Of a stretch of 64,000 bases of DNA, positions 37,213 to 46,910 are shown in pieces. Location: the NCBI RefSeq assembly GCF_012034205.1, contig NZ_JAATEM010000001.1, forward strand, positions 124,001-188,000, in the 5' to 3' direction. Every line of letters begins with the position of its first letter. Position 1 is the first letter of the stretch. A model generated the notes under the pieces. It saw nothing but the letters and a program-made list of their open reading frames with translations, made no database searches and was not told the origin of the DNA. Position numbers and translations under genes: made by a program. This DNA is from Streptomyces composti. GTDB taxonomy: Bacteria > Actinomycetota > Actinomycetes > Streptomycetales > Streptomycetaceae.

Positions 37213-38505
37213 GTGCCCACTTCGCGCAGAACCTTCGCCGCAGCCGCCGTCGCCGCCCTGCTGATGCCGCTCGCCGCATGCGGCTCCGGAGGCGGAGGCG
37301 GCGGCTCGGCCGGCGCCTCCGGCAAGGTCGAGGGCGAGATCACCTTCCAGACCTGGAACCTGCGGGCCAACTTCAAGGACTACTTCGAGGGCGTGATCGC
37401 CGACTTCGAGAAGAAGTACCCCGGCACGCGCGTGAAGTGGGTCGACCAGCCCGCCGAGGGCTACGCCGACAAGATCAGCGCCGACGCGGCCGGCGGCACC
37501 CTGCCCGACGTCGTCAACGTCTCACCCGACCTGGTCGCCCCGCTCGCCAAGGCGGGCCTCGCCCTCGACCTCGACAAGGCCGCCGGGAAGTACCGCAAGG
37601 AGTACCTGCCAGGCGCCTGGGCCAGCCACCGGATCCCGGGCATGGAGGGCACGTACGCCTTCCCCTGGTACCTCAACACCGGCCCGCTCTTCTACAACAA
37701 GGCCCTGTTCAAGAAGGCGGGGCTCGACCCGGAGAAGCCGCCGACCACCTACGGCGAACTCTTCGACCAGGCCCTGCAGATGGCCCGGAAGTCCGGCGGC
37801 AAGGTCGCCACCCTGGCCAATGTGCCCACCATCGAGGACTTCGGCCGCTACGGCGTGCAGCTGATGAACAAGGAGGGCACCGCCTTCACCTTCAACGACG
37901 CCAAGGGCACCGAACTCCTCACCAGGTACAAGGAACTGTACGACGCCAGGGCCCTGGACGCGCAGGCGCTCACCGCCACCCCGGAGTCCTCGGGCAAGAA
38001 GTTCCTCACCGGCGCCGTCGCCATGAACCCCGGAAGCGCGCTCGACCTGGCCAACTTCAAGAAGCAGGCACCCAGCCTCTACAAGAACGTCGGCATCACC
38101 GACCAGATCACCAGCACCGGCCACGTCAACATGTATGTGATGGGCGTGATGGTCAACGCGCGGACCGAGCGCACCCCGGCCGCCGTCGCCTTCGCGCACT
38201 TCGTCACCGACGCCACCCGGCAGATGTCGTTCGCCAAGAAGGTCGCCATCTTCCCGTCCACCGCGGGCTCGCTGGACGACCCGTACTTCACCGAGGAGGA
38301 CGGCACCGACGAGACCCGGGTGCGGGTGGCCGCCGCCAAGTCGCTGAAGACGGCCGTCAACTACACGCCCGTGCTGTTCAGCGAGCAGATGAAGACCGCG
38401 CTGCGCAACGAGGTCGCCAAGGCGCTGCAGGGCAAGCAGAGCCCGAAGAAGGCCCTGGACAACGCTGTCAGCGCCTGCAACCGGCTCCTCGCCCAGCAGG
38501 GGTAG
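37213..38505 (+). CDS. ABC sugar importer, lipoprotein substrate-binding protein
   Basis: 430 residues from GTG 37213 (GGGAG about 9 bases upstream). The signal peptide has lipobox LAAC with the acylated Cys23 (LLMPLAACGSG), followed by a glycine-rich spacer. The body is a family 1 solute-binding protein (ITFQTWNLRANFKDYFEGVI; LPDVVNVSPDLVAPLAKAG; YAFPWYLNTGPLFYNKALF). It captures an oligosaccharide outside the cell and hands it to the two permeases encoded next. As in many Streptomyces sugar systems, no ATPase gene is present, so a shared MsiK-type ATPase is expected. Context points to N-glycan fragments. Confidence 0.95.
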   Translation: MPTSRRTFAAAAVAALLMPLAACGSGGGGGGSAGASGKVEGEITFQTWNLRANFKDYFEGVIADFEKKYPGTRVKWVDQPAEGYADKISADAAGGTLPDVVNVSPDLVAPLAKAGLALDLDKAAGKYRKEYLPGAWASHRIPGMEGTYAFPWYLNTGPLFYNKALFKKAGLDPEKPPTTYGELFDQALQMARKSGGKVATLANVPTIEDFGRYGVQLMNKEGTAFTFNDAKGTELLTRYKELYDARALDAQALTATPESSGKKFLTGAVAMNPGSALDLANFKKQAPSLYKNVGITDQITSTGHVNMYVMGVMVNARTERTPAAVAFAHFVTDATRQMSFAKKVAIFPSTAGSLDDPYFTEEDGTDETRVRVAAAKSLKTAVNYTPVLFSEQMKTALRNEVAKALQGKQSPKKALDNAVSACNRLLAQQG

Positions 38506-38511
38506 CGCGCC

Positions 38512-39405
38512 ATGGCCACCACCGCCGTCCCCCGGGTGCGGCGCCAGCTGCCGAGCAGCCCCTGGCTGTTCGCCGCTCCCGGGCTGCTGATCACCGGCGC
38601 CTTCGTGCTGTACCCGTTCGTCTCCACCCTGGTCAACGCCTTCACCGACCGGCGCACCCTGGTCCCGGGCGAGTTCGTGGGCCTGGCCAACTTCCGCGAG
38701 CTGCTGCACGACGAGATGTTCTGGACCGGGCTGCGCAACAGCACCCTGTACGTGCTCGGCGTGGTGCCCGCGCTGATCGTGCTGCCGCTGCTGCTCGCGC
38801 TGCTCGTGCAGAAGAACATCCCCGGCATCACCTTCTTCCGGTCCGCCTTCTACACCCCGGTCGTCGCCTCGATCGTCGTGGTCGGGCTGATCTGGGTGTG
38901 GCTGCTCGACGAGCGGGGGCTGGTCAACGCGGTCCTCGAGACCGTCGGCGCCGGACGGATCGGCTTCCTCAGTGACCAGTGGCTGCTGCTGCTCAGCGCC
39001 ATGGCCGTGACGGTGTGGAAGGGCCTCGGCTACTACATGATCATCTATCTGGCGGCGCTCGGGAACGTCCCGCGCGAACTCCACGAGGCCGCCGCCGTGG
39101 ACGGTGCGGGACCCGTCCGCCGCTTCCTCAGCGTCACCGTGCCCGCGGTGCGCTCCACGATGGTGCTGGTCGGTGCGCTCTCCTCGGTCGCCGCGTTCAA
39201 GGTGTTCTCCGAGGTGTATCTGCTCGCCGGACCCAGCGGCGGCCCCGCGGGCGAGGACACCACCCTGGTGATGCTGGTGCAGCGCACCGGCACCGGCCTG
39301 ACCGGACGGGTCGGCTACGCCTCCGCGATCTCCGTCGTCGTCTTCGTCGTCACGGTCGCCCTGATGCTGCTCGTGCTGCGCGCCGACCGCCGGGAGGAGT
39401 CATGA
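38512..39405 (+). CDS. ABC sugar importer permease 1 (MalF type)
   Basis: 297 residues starting 6 bases after the binding-protein stop. Six membrane helices start with SPWLFAAPGLLITGAFVLYPF. The cytoplasmic EAA loop is ELHEAAAVDGAGPVRRFLSVTVPA, the coupling site for the ATPase. It ends with VVVFVVTVALMLLVLRADR. Its last codon overlaps the next gene (ATGA), so the two permeases are translationally coupled and form the heteromeric channel. Confidence 0.95.
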   Translation: MATTAVPRVRRQLPSSPWLFAAPGLLITGAFVLYPFVSTLVNAFTDRRTLVPGEFVGLANFRELLHDEMFWTGLRNSTLYVLGVVPALIVLPLLLALLVQKNIPGITFFRSAFYTPVVASIVVVGLIWVWLLDERGLVNAVLETVGAGRIGFLSDQWLLLLSAMAVTVWKGLGYYMIIYLAALGNVPRELHEAAAVDGAGPVRRFLSVTVPAVRSTMVLVGALSSVAAFKVFSEVYLLAGPSGGPAGEDTTLVMLVQRTGTGLTGRVGYASAISVVVFVVTVALMLLVLRADRREES

Positions 39406-40322
39406 GCGTCATCGAGAAGGCACCGGCCGCCCGGCCCGCCCCGGCGAAGCGGCCCGAGACGCCCCGCCGCCCGCGGATCGCCGACGAGCACGGACGGCGC
39501 ATCCGCGTCTGGGAACTCGCCCTGCGCTACGTCCTGCTGCTCGCCGTGCTCGCCCTGACCATCGGCCCCTTCCTGTGGCAGCTGTCCACCTCCCTCAAGG
39601 GACCCACCGAGGACATCTACAGCTCCCCGCCGCGGTTCCTGCCGGGCGACCCCACCCTGCACAACTACGAGCGGGTCGCCGACACCATTCCCGTCTGGGA
39701 CTACGCCCTCAACTCCCTGAAGGTGGCCGCCGCCAACGTGGTCACCAACTGCGTCGGTGCCGCACTCGCCGGATACGCGCTCGCCCGGCTGCGCTACCGG
39801 GGCCGGCGCGTCGCCACGCTGGCGTTCATCCTGGCGATGCTGGTGCCGGTGGAGGGCATCGTCATCGCCCAGTTCACCACCATGCGGGAGCTCGGCCTCA
39901 ACAACACCCTGATCGGCGTGGTCCTGCCCGGCTGCGTCAGCGCCCTCAACGTCCTGCTGATGCGCAACGCCTTCCTCGGCCTGCCCTACGAGATCGAGGA
40001 GGCCGCCTTCGTCGACGGCGCCAACGTCTGGCAGCGCTTCCTGCGCATCGCGCTGCCGTCGGTCAAGGGAACCCTCGCCGTCGTCGCCATCTTCGCCTTC
40101 ATGGGTGCCTGGGACGACTTCCTGTGGCCGCTGATCGTGCTCAGCGACCCGTCGAAGTTCACCCTCACCATCGGCCTCAACTATCTGCACGGCACCTTCG
40201 CCAACGACGAACGCCTGGTCGCCGCGGGCACGATCATCGCCGTCGCCCCGCTGATCCTCCTCTTCGCCTGCCTCCAGCGGTACTTCTTCCGCGGGGTCGG
40301 CGAGGGAGCGGTCAAGGGCTGA
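39402..40322 (+). CDS. ABC sugar importer permease 2 (MalG type)
   Basis: 306 residues from ATG 39402, with GGAGG just upstream and an ATGA overlap with permease 1. The N-terminal cytoplasmic tail (APAARPAPAKRPETPRRPR) is Pro-rich. Six helices start with LRYVLLLAVLALTIGPFLW. The EAA loop is YEIEEAAFVDGANVWQRFLR, and the conserved WDDFLWPLIVL follows. It pairs with permease 1. A 145-base gap containing a short tandem repeat separates it from the GH5 gene. Confidence 0.95.
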   Translation: MSVIEKAPAARPAPAKRPETPRRPRIADEHGRRIRVWELALRYVLLLAVLALTIGPFLWQLSTSLKGPTEDIYSSPPRFLPGDPTLHNYERVADTIPVWDYALNSLKVAAANVVTNCVGAALAGYALARLRYRGRRVATLAFILAMLVPVEGIVIAQFTTMRELGLNNTLIGVVLPGCVSALNVLLMRNAFLGLPYEIEEAAFVDGANVWQRFLRIALPSVKGTLAVVAIFAFMGAWDDFLWPLIVLSDPSKFTLTIGLNYLHGTFANDERLVAAGTIIAVAPLILLFACLQRYFFRGVGEGAVKG

Positions 40323-40333
40323 ACCACCACGGA

Positions 40334-40379
40334 ACCACCGGCCACTTCCGGACCCGGAGACCACCGGCCACGTCCGGAC
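40334..40379. repeat. Tandem 20-mer repeat between permease and GH5 genes
   Basis: ACCACCGGCCACTTCCGGAC (40334-40353) recurs at 40360-40379 with one mismatch (T to G), period 26. A weaker third copy follows. No coding function is seen. Confidence 0.6.
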
Positions 40380-40467
40380 ACCACGCAAGCCACCGGCCCC
40401 TCCCGGAGACCCCCGGACCCCCTGCCGGCCCGGACCGGGACCTCCCCAGGACCTTGAAGGAATCCGC

Positions 40468-41790
40468 ATGCCTCCTGCCGTGCGCTTCGGCGTCAACTAC
40501 ACCCCGAGCGAGGGGTGGTTCCACCACTGGCTCGACTACGACCCGGACTCCGTGCGCGCCGATCTCGACTCCATCGCCGCGCTCGGCCTGGACCACATCC
40601 GCGTCTTCCCGCTCTGGCCGTACTTCCAGCCCAACCGCACCCTGATCCGGCCCCGGGCCGTCGAGCAGCTCCTCGACCTGGTGGACGCCGCGGGCGAGCG
40701 CGGCCTCGACGTCAACGTGGACGGACTCCAGGGGCATCTGAGCAGTTTCGACTTCCTGCCCGCCTGGACCCGTACCTGGCACCGCCGCAACCTCTTCACC
40801 GACCCGGACGTCATCGACGGCCAGGCCGCCTATCTGCGCACCCTCTCCGCCGCCCTCGCCGACCGGCCCAACTTCCTCGGCATGACCCTCGGCAACGAGG
40901 TCAACCAGTTCTCCGCGAACCCCCACCCCGACCCGGACCGGGCGACACCCGAGCAGACCGACGCCTGGCTGGAGCGCATGCTCGCCGCCTGCGAGGAGGG
41001 CGCCCCCGGCCGGCTGCACCTGCACGCCGAGTACGACGCCACCTGGTATCAGGACGACCAGCCCTTCACCCCCGCCCAGGCCGCCCGCCGGGGGGCCCTG
41101 ACCGCCGTGCACTCCTGGGTGTTCAACGGCACCGCCCAGCGGCACGGCCGCGCCTCCGTCCCCGCCGAGCACCACGCCGCCTACCTCGTCGAGCTGAGCA
41201 AGGCCTGGGCGGCCGAGCCGCACCGCCCGGTCTGGCTCCAGGAGGTCGGCGCCCCCGCCCCCCTGGTGCCGCCCGAGGACGCCGCCGGGTTCACCGAGGC
41301 CACCGTCGCCAACGCCCTGGACTGCCCCGACCTGTGGGGCATCACCTGGTGGTGCTCCCACGACGTCTCCCGCGACCTCGCCGACTTCCCGGAGCTCGAG
41401 TACGGCCTCGGCCTGCTGACCAACGACCGCAAGCCCAAGGACCTGGCGCGGGTGCTCTCCGACGCCGCCAGGGAGCACCGGCACACCGCACCCGCGCCCC
41501 GCACCACGGCGCTCGTCGTCCCCGCCGACCCGGCAGCCCGCTCCCGCTGCGCGCCCGGCGGCCCCGTCTTCGACGCCTTCTTCCGGCTGGTCGCCGACGG
41601 CGTCCGCCCCACCACCGTCCTCGACACCCGCGCCGGTGACAGCGACCACCTCGCCGCGCGCTCCATCACCACCGTGCTCACCCCCGACCAGGTGCTCCCG
41701 CACCCGCAGGCACACCCGCATCCGCGGGGACTGCCACACCCGCAGACACTCCCTCACCCGCCAGGACCGGACGGAGGAACCCCCACATGA
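40468..41790 (+). CDS. Cytoplasmic GH5-type glycosidase, probable beta-mannosidase
   Basis: 440 residues from ATG 40468 (AAGGA 6 bases upstream). There is no signal peptide, so it acts inside on imported sugar. The TIM barrel opens VRFGVNYTPSEGWFHHWLDY. Acid/base Glu144 is in MTLGNEVNQFS and nucleophile Glu259 in VWLQEVGAP, the clan A arrangement. Overall resemblance is to the GH5_18-like group, which removes core beta-mannose from N-glycans; the subfamily is inferred from context. After the barrel comes an alpha/beta segment (TTALVVPADPAARSR) and a tail of His-Pro repeats (LPHPQAHPHPRGLPHPQ) of no known role. It overlaps the GH85 start by ATGA. Confidence 0.88.
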   Translation: MPPAVRFGVNYTPSEGWFHHWLDYDPDSVRADLDSIAALGLDHIRVFPLWPYFQPNRTLIRPRAVEQLLDLVDAAGERGLDVNVDGLQGHLSSFDFLPAWTRTWHRRNLFTDPDVIDGQAAYLRTLSAALADRPNFLGMTLGNEVNQFSANPHPDPDRATPEQTDAWLERMLAACEEGAPGRLHLHAEYDATWYQDDQPFTPAQAARRGALTAVHSWVFNGTAQRHGRASVPAEHHAAYLVELSKAWAAEPHRPVWLQEVGAPAPLVPPEDAAGFTEATVANALDCPDLWGITWWCSHDVSRDLADFPELEYGLGLLTNDRKPKDLARVLSDAAREHRHTAPAPRTTALVVPADPAARSRCAPGGPVFDAFFRLVADGVRPTTVLDTRAGDSDHLAARSITTVLTPDQVLPHPQAHPHPRGLPHPQTLPHPPGPDGGTPT

Positions 41791-43841
41791 CCCCCACCCG
41801 GCGCACCGTCCTGCTCGCCGCCACCACGGCCGCCCTGACCGCGGCCCCGCCCGCCGCCGCGGCCCCGGACCGGGACCGTCCGGAGCGGAATCCGGCAAGG
41901 ACCGCCCCGCCGCTCCAGCCGTACGCCGCCTACTGGTTCCCCGACTCACTGCCGAGCGGCACCCCCGAGGAGGGCGTCACCTGGCGCAGCCTGAGGTCCT
42001 GGCGCGCCGACCAGGACCCCGACCTCGCCTTCAACGCGGCCACCGTGCCGCTCGCCCGCCGCTTCACCCCGGCACCCGCCAACGCCACGGCCCGCGCCGG
42101 GCAGGCCCGCATCCAGTCCCTGGTCTCCTTCGCCCCGACCTCCGCCAACCCCTCCCAGGGCTCGCCCACCGCCGACTACTACGCGCTCACCCACTGGGCG
42201 TACATCGACGAGCTGGTCTTCTGGGGCGGCTCCTCAGGCGAGGGCCTGATCCTCGCCCCCAACGCCCCGATCGTGGACGCCGCCCACCGGCACGGCGTCC
42301 CCGTACTCGGCACCGTCTTCCTGCCCCCGGCCGCCTACGGCGGGCAGCTGCAGTGGACGCGGGACCTGGTGCAGCGGGACGCCGCAGGCCGGCATCCGCT
42401 CGCCGAGCGGCTGGTGGCCGTCGCGGAGGCGTACGGCTTCGACGGCTGGTTCGTCAACGCCGAGACCGGCGGCGGGGACGCGGCCCTGGGCGCCGCCATG
42501 CTCTCCTTCCTGCGCGAGCTGAGGCAGCGCGCGACCGCCAAGGGCAAGCGGGTGACCTGGTACGACGCGATGACCATCGACGGCACCGTCAGCTGGCAGG
42601 GCGCGCTCGACGAACGCAACCGCGCCTTCTACCAGACCGCCGACGCCATGTTCCTCGACTTCCGCTGGACCCCGGCACGGCTCGCCTCCTCCGGCGAGGA
42701 GGCCGAGCGGCTCGGCCGCAGCCGCTACGAGCTGTGGGCGGGCGTGGACGTCGAGGCGAACGGCTGGAACACCCGCCCCGACTGGGACGCGATCGTCCCG
42801 GCGGGCCGGCCGCACACCACCTCCATCGGCTTCTACCGCCCGGAGTGGACCCGCAACCACCTGCCCCAGGACCGGCGCACCCCGGCGGACTTCCACGCCG
42901 CCGACGACCGGTTCTGGACCGGCGCCTCGGGCGACCCCTCCCGGCCGGACCCCGCCGCCCCCTGGCGGGCGCCCGCCGTCTCGGTCGCCGACCGGTCCAC
43001 CGTCACCTCGGTGCCGTTCGCGACCGTCTTCAACACCGGCCACGGGCTGCGCTGGTACGAGCGGGGCGCCGTGACCTCGCCGGATCCCTGGAACCACCTC
43101 GGACTGCAGGACCTGCTGCCGTCGCGGAGATGGGTGGTGCGCACCGGGGGACGGCCGCCCGCCGTCGGCTTCGACTTCGCCGACGCCTGGCACGGCGGCA
43201 GCAGCCTCCTCGTCGACGGCGCCCTGGACGCGCCGGTCACCGTGGACCTCTACGCGACCCGGCTGCCGGTCACCGCCGGGACGGTTGTCGAGCTCACACA
43301 TCGCACGGATGCCGGACGCGTGGACCTGGAGCTGGCCGTGGCCACCGCCGACCCGGCGGGGCCGGGCGAGCCATGGCCGTACACGTTCGTGCCGGTGGGC
43401 GAGTTGCTGCCGGAGAGCGGGACCGGGGGCTGGCTGAGGACGGCCGTCCCGCTGCCCGGCGGGGCCGGCACCGTGCGCGCGATCGGCGTCCGGCTCACCG
43501 CGGCCAGGGGCCCCGTGCGCTGGCGGCTCGGGCGGCTCGCCGTGCGCGCCCTCGCACCCGGGGCGCCCGCCGCACCCACCGCCTTGCGGATCACCGCGGC
43601 GCGCGGCGGTGACCTGCGCTTCGCCTGGCACCGGCCGGCCCGCGGCCCGGTGCGCCACTACACCCTGCACCGCGTCCTGCCGGACGGCACCCGCCGCTTC
43701 CTCGGCGGCACCTGCCAGCACGCCTGGTTCGCCGGAGGTCTCGAACCCGAGCAGGGAGAGCGATCCGCACGGTTCGAACTGCGTGCGGTGGGGGAGCTGT
43801 ACACCTCGTCGGAACCCGTCACCGTGACCCACACCTGGTAA
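41787..43841 (+). CDS. Secreted GH85 endo-beta-N-acetylglucosaminidase (ENGase)
   Basis: 684 residues from ATG 41787 (GGAGGAAC 7 bases upstream). The N-terminus looks like a Tat signal (TRRTVLLAATTAALTAAPP). The catalytic barrel starts LQPYAAYWFPDSLPSGTPEE. The GH85 pair is Asn224 and Glu226 in WFVNAETGGG, where Asn orients the substrate acetamide and Glu is the acid/base. Other blocks are TWYDAMTIDGTVSWQGALD and MFLDFRWTP. Beta-sandwich domains follow (from about residue 385), ending in a fibronectin-like module (LRFAWHRPARGPVRHYTL). It cleaves between the two core GlcNAc residues of N-glycans outside the cell. The importer genes upstream would collect the product. Confidence 0.92.
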   Translation: MTPTRRTVLLAATTAALTAAPPAAAAPDRDRPERNPARTAPPLQPYAAYWFPDSLPSGTPEEGVTWRSLRSWRADQDPDLAFNAATVPLARRFTPAPANATARAGQARIQSLVSFAPTSANPSQGSPTADYYALTHWAYIDELVFWGGSSGEGLILAPNAPIVDAAHRHGVPVLGTVFLPPAAYGGQLQWTRDLVQRDAAGRHPLAERLVAVAEAYGFDGWFVNAETGGGDAALGAAMLSFLRELRQRATAKGKRVTWYDAMTIDGTVSWQGALDERNRAFYQTADAMFLDFRWTPARLASSGEEAERLGRSRYELWAGVDVEANGWNTRPDWDAIVPAGRPHTTSIGFYRPEWTRNHLPQDRRTPADFHAADDRFWTGASGDPSRPDPAAPWRAPAVSVADRSTVTSVPFATVFNTGHGLRWYERGAVTSPDPWNHLGLQDLLPSRRWVVRTGGRPPAVGFDFADAWHGGSSLLVDGALDAPVTVDLYATRLPVTAGTVVELTHRTDAGRVDLELAVATADPAGPGEPWPYTFVPVGELLPESGTGGWLRTAVPLPGGAGTVRAIGVRLTAARGPVRWRLGRLAVRALAPGAPAAPTALRITAARGGDLRFAWHRPARGPVRHYTLHRVLPDGTRRFLGGTCQHAWFAGGLEPEQGERSARFELRAVGELYTSSEPVTVTHTW

Positions 43842-43871
43842 CCACCCGCACCCACCCACGGAGCATCCCGT

Positions 43872-46800
43872 ATGCATGACGACCGCACCCTGGTCGAAGC
43901 CCGCCTCAAGCGCGTCCTCGACGAGCGCATCCGCCCCGCCGTGTACCCGGAGTCCGTCCCGCTCGACGTGGCGGTCTGGCACGCTCCCGGAGAGCCCGTC
44001 CCCGTCGCCGAGGGCCTCGCCGCCGAGCCGGAGCCCATCGCGGTGGGCGCCCGCTGGGGCGCTCCCTGGGGCACCAGCTGGTTCCGGGTCACCGGCACGG
44101 TCCCGCAGGAGTGGGCCGGCAGGACCGTCGAGGCGATCCTCGACCTCGGCTTCGACGAGAACATGCCCGGCTTCCAGTGCGAGGGGCTGGTCTACCGGCC
44201 CGACGGCACCCCGGTGAAGGGCCTCAACCCGCGCAACCAGTGGGTGCGCATCGGCTCACCCGCCGAGGGCGGCGAGGAGGTGCGTCTGCACATCGAGGCG
44301 GCCTCCAACCCCGTCATCCTGGACTACCACCCCTTCGTGCCGACCCCGCTCGGCGACAAGGAGACCGCGGGCAGCGAACCCCAGTACACCCTCGCCCGGA
44401 TGGATCTCGCCGTCCTGGACGAGACCGTGTGGCAGCTGGTGATCGACCTGGAGGTGCTCGGCGAGCTGATGGCCGAGCTGCCGGTGGAATCGCCGCGCCG
44501 CTGGGAGATCCTGCGCGCCGTGGACCGCGCCCTGGACCTGGTCGACCTGCAGGACGTCAACGCCACCGCGGAGCGTGCCCGTTCCTGCCTCACCGAGGTG
44601 CTCTCCGCGCCCGCCGTGCCGTCCGCGCACCGCATCAGCGCGGTCGGCCACGCGCACATCGACTCGGCGTGGCTGTGGCCGCTGCGCGAGACCGTGCGCA
44701 AGGTCGCCCGGACCACCGCCAACATGACCGCGCTGCTCGACGAGGAGCCGGAGTTCGTCTTCGCCATGTCACAGGCCCAGCAGTGGGCCTGGGTGAAGGA
44801 GCACCGGCCGGAGGTGTGGGCACGGGTGAAGAAGGCGGTGGCCGGCGGACGGTTCGTGCCGGCCGGCGGGATGTGGGTGGAGTCGGACACCAACATGCCC
44901 GGAGCCGAGGCGATGGCACGGCAGTTCGTGCACGGCAAGCGGTTCTTCCTCGACGAGTTCGGCATCGAGAACGACGAGGCCTGGCTGCCGGACACCTTCG
45001 GCTTCGCCGCCGGGCTCCCGCAGATCATCAAGGCGGCCGGCTCCAAGTACCTGCTCACCCAGAAGATCTCCTGGTCGCAGACGAACAAGTTCCCGCACCA
45101 CACCTTCCAGTGGGAGGGCATCGACGGCACCCGGATCTTCACCCACTTCCCGCCCGTAGACACCTACAACTGCTCCATGAAGGGCAGCGAGATCGCCCAC
45201 GCCGTCCGCAACTTCAAGGACAAGGGCGCCGCCCGGCACTCCCTGGCCCCCACCGGCTGGGGCGACGGAGGCGGCGGCACCACCCGGGAGATGGTCGCCA
45301 AGGCCGCTCGGCTGCGCAGCCTGGAGGGGTCGGCGACCGTCACCTGGGAGACCCCGTCCGAGTTCTTCGCCCAAGCCGCCGCCGAGTACCCCGAACCGCC
45401 CGTCTGGGCCGGCGAGCTGTATCTGGAACTGCACCGGGGCACCCTCACCAGCCAGGCCAGGACCAAGCAGGGCAACCGGCGCAGCGAGCACCTGCTGCGC
45501 GAGGCCGAGCTGTGGGCCGCCACCGCGGCCGTCCGCACCGGCTTCCCCTACCCCTACGAGGAGCTGGACCGGATCTGGAAGACGGTGCTGCTGCACCAGT
45601 TCCACGACATCCTCCCCGGTTCGTCCATCGCCTGGGTGCACCGTGAGGCGCGCGCCACCTACGAGAGGGTCGCCGCCGACCTGAACGGCATCATCGACGC
45701 CGCGCAGCGCGCCCTGGCCGGCGAGGGCGACGTCCCGCTGGTCTTCAACGCCGCCCCGCACGCCCGCGCGGGCGTCCCGGCGGGCGGCGCCGCGGCCGCG
45801 GGCGGGGACCGTCCCGCCCGGCCGGCGGCGCGCCCCGGCGGCGGGTACGTCCTGGACAACGGGCTGGTGCGGATCGAGATCGACGAGCGGGGCCTGGTCG
45901 TCTCCGCCCTGGACCTGGAGGCCGACCGCGAGGCCATCGCACCGGGCGAGGCCGGCAACCTGCTTCAGCTGCACCCGGACTTCCCGAACATGTGGGACGC
46001 CTGGGACGTCGACAAGTTCTACCGCAACACCGTCACCGACCTCACCGACGCCGACGAGCTCACCGCCACCGAGGACGGCGTCCGCGTGGTGCGGTCCTTC
46101 GGCTCCTCCCGGGTCACCCAGCTGCTGTCGCTGGCGCCGGGGGAGCGACGTCTCGAGGTGGACACGGAGGTCGACTGGCACGAGACGGAGAAGTTCCTCA
46201 AGCTCGCCTTCCCGCTCGACCTGCACGCCGAACGGTACGCCTCGGAGACCCAGTTCGGGCACTTCCACCGGCCCACCCACACCAACACCTCTTGGGAGGC
46301 CGCCAAGTTCGAGGCCTGCAACCACCGCTTCGTGCACCTGGAGGAGCCCGGCTGGGGCGTCGCCGTCGTCAACGACTCGACCTACGGCCACGACGTGACC
46401 CGCACCGTCCGCACCGAGGGCGACCGCGGGACGACCACCACGGTGCGGGTCTCCCTGCTGCGCGCCCCGCGCTTCCCCGACCCCGAGACCGACCAGGGCG
46501 TGCACCGCTTCCGGCACGCGCTGGTGGTGGGCGCCGGGATCGGCGACGCGGTGCGCGAGGGCTGGCGGATCAACCTGCCCGAGCGGCGGCTCACCGGCGC
46601 TGGCGAGGTCGTCCCGCTGGTCACGGTGGACCGCGACTCGGTGGTGATCACCGCGGTGAAACTGGCCGACGACGGCAGCGGCGACGTGGTCGTCCGCTTC
46701 CACGAGGCCCACGGCGGCCGGGCCCGCGCCACCCTCACCACCGGCTTCCGGGCCACCGGGGTGCAGGTCACCGATCTGCTGGAGCGGCCGCTCGCGGACA

Positions 46801-46886
46801 CCGAGCCGCCGGCCCTCGACGGCGACCGGATCCCGGTGCGGCTGCGTCCGTTCGAGCTGATGACCCTGCGGCTGAAGCGGGCCTGA
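43872..46886 (+). CDS. GH38 alpha-mannosidase, cytoplasmic
   Basis: 1004 residues from ATG 43872 (GGAG about 8 bases upstream). There is no signal peptide. The zinc site of family 38 is present as His262 and Asp264 (VGHAHIDSAWLWPL), and the catalytic nucleophile Asp374 is in WLPDTFGFAAGLPQI. HQFHDILPGSSIAWV and the large C-terminal beta domain (FNAAPHARAGVP; SETQFGHFHRPTHTNTSWE) are typical. It removes alpha-linked mannose from imported high-mannose glycan, completing the pathway with the GH5 and GH85 enzymes. Last gene of the apparent seven-gene unit. Confidence 0.96.
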   Translation: MHDDRTLVEARLKRVLDERIRPAVYPESVPLDVAVWHAPGEPVPVAEGLAAEPEPIAVGARWGAPWGTSWFRVTGTVPQEWAGRTVEAILDLGFDENMPGFQCEGLVYRPDGTPVKGLNPRNQWVRIGSPAEGGEEVRLHIEAASNPVILDYHPFVPTPLGDKETAGSEPQYTLARMDLAVLDETVWQLVIDLEVLGELMAELPVESPRRWEILRAVDRALDLVDLQDVNATAERARSCLTEVLSAPAVPSAHRISAVGHAHIDSAWLWPLRETVRKVARTTANMTALLDEEPEFVFAMSQAQQWAWVKEHRPEVWARVKKAVAGGRFVPAGGMWVESDTNMPGAEAMARQFVHGKRFFLDEFGIENDEAWLPDTFGFAAGLPQIIKAAGSKYLLTQKISWSQTNKFPHHTFQWEGIDGTRIFTHFPPVDTYNCSMKGSEIAHAVRNFKDKGAARHSLAPTGWGDGGGGTTREMVAKAARLRSLEGSATVTWETPSEFFAQAAAEYPEPPVWAGELYLELHRGTLTSQARTKQGNRRSEHLLREAELWAATAAVRTGFPYPYEELDRIWKTVLLHQFHDILPGSSIAWVHREARATYERVAADLNGIIDAAQRALAGEGDVPLVFNAAPHARAGVPAGGAAAAGGDRPARPAARPGGGYVLDNGLVRIEIDERGLVVSALDLEADREAIAPGEAGNLLQLHPDFPNMWDAWDVDKFYRNTVTDLTDADELTATEDGVRVVRSFGSSRVTQLLSLAPGERRLEVDTEVDWHETEKFLKLAFPLDLHAERYASETQFGHFHRPTHTNTSWEAAKFEACNHRFVHLEEPGWGVAVVNDSTYGHDVTRTVRTEGDRGTTTTVRVSLLRAPRFPDPETDQGVHRFRHALVVGAGIGDAVREGWRINLPERRLTGAGEVVPLVTVDRDSVVITAVKLADDGSGDVVVRFHEAHGGRARATLTTGFRATGVQVTDLLERPLADTEPPALDGDRIPVRLRPFELMTLRLKRA

Positions 46887-46910
46887 GCCGCGGCGGACCG
46901 GGGCGCCTCA

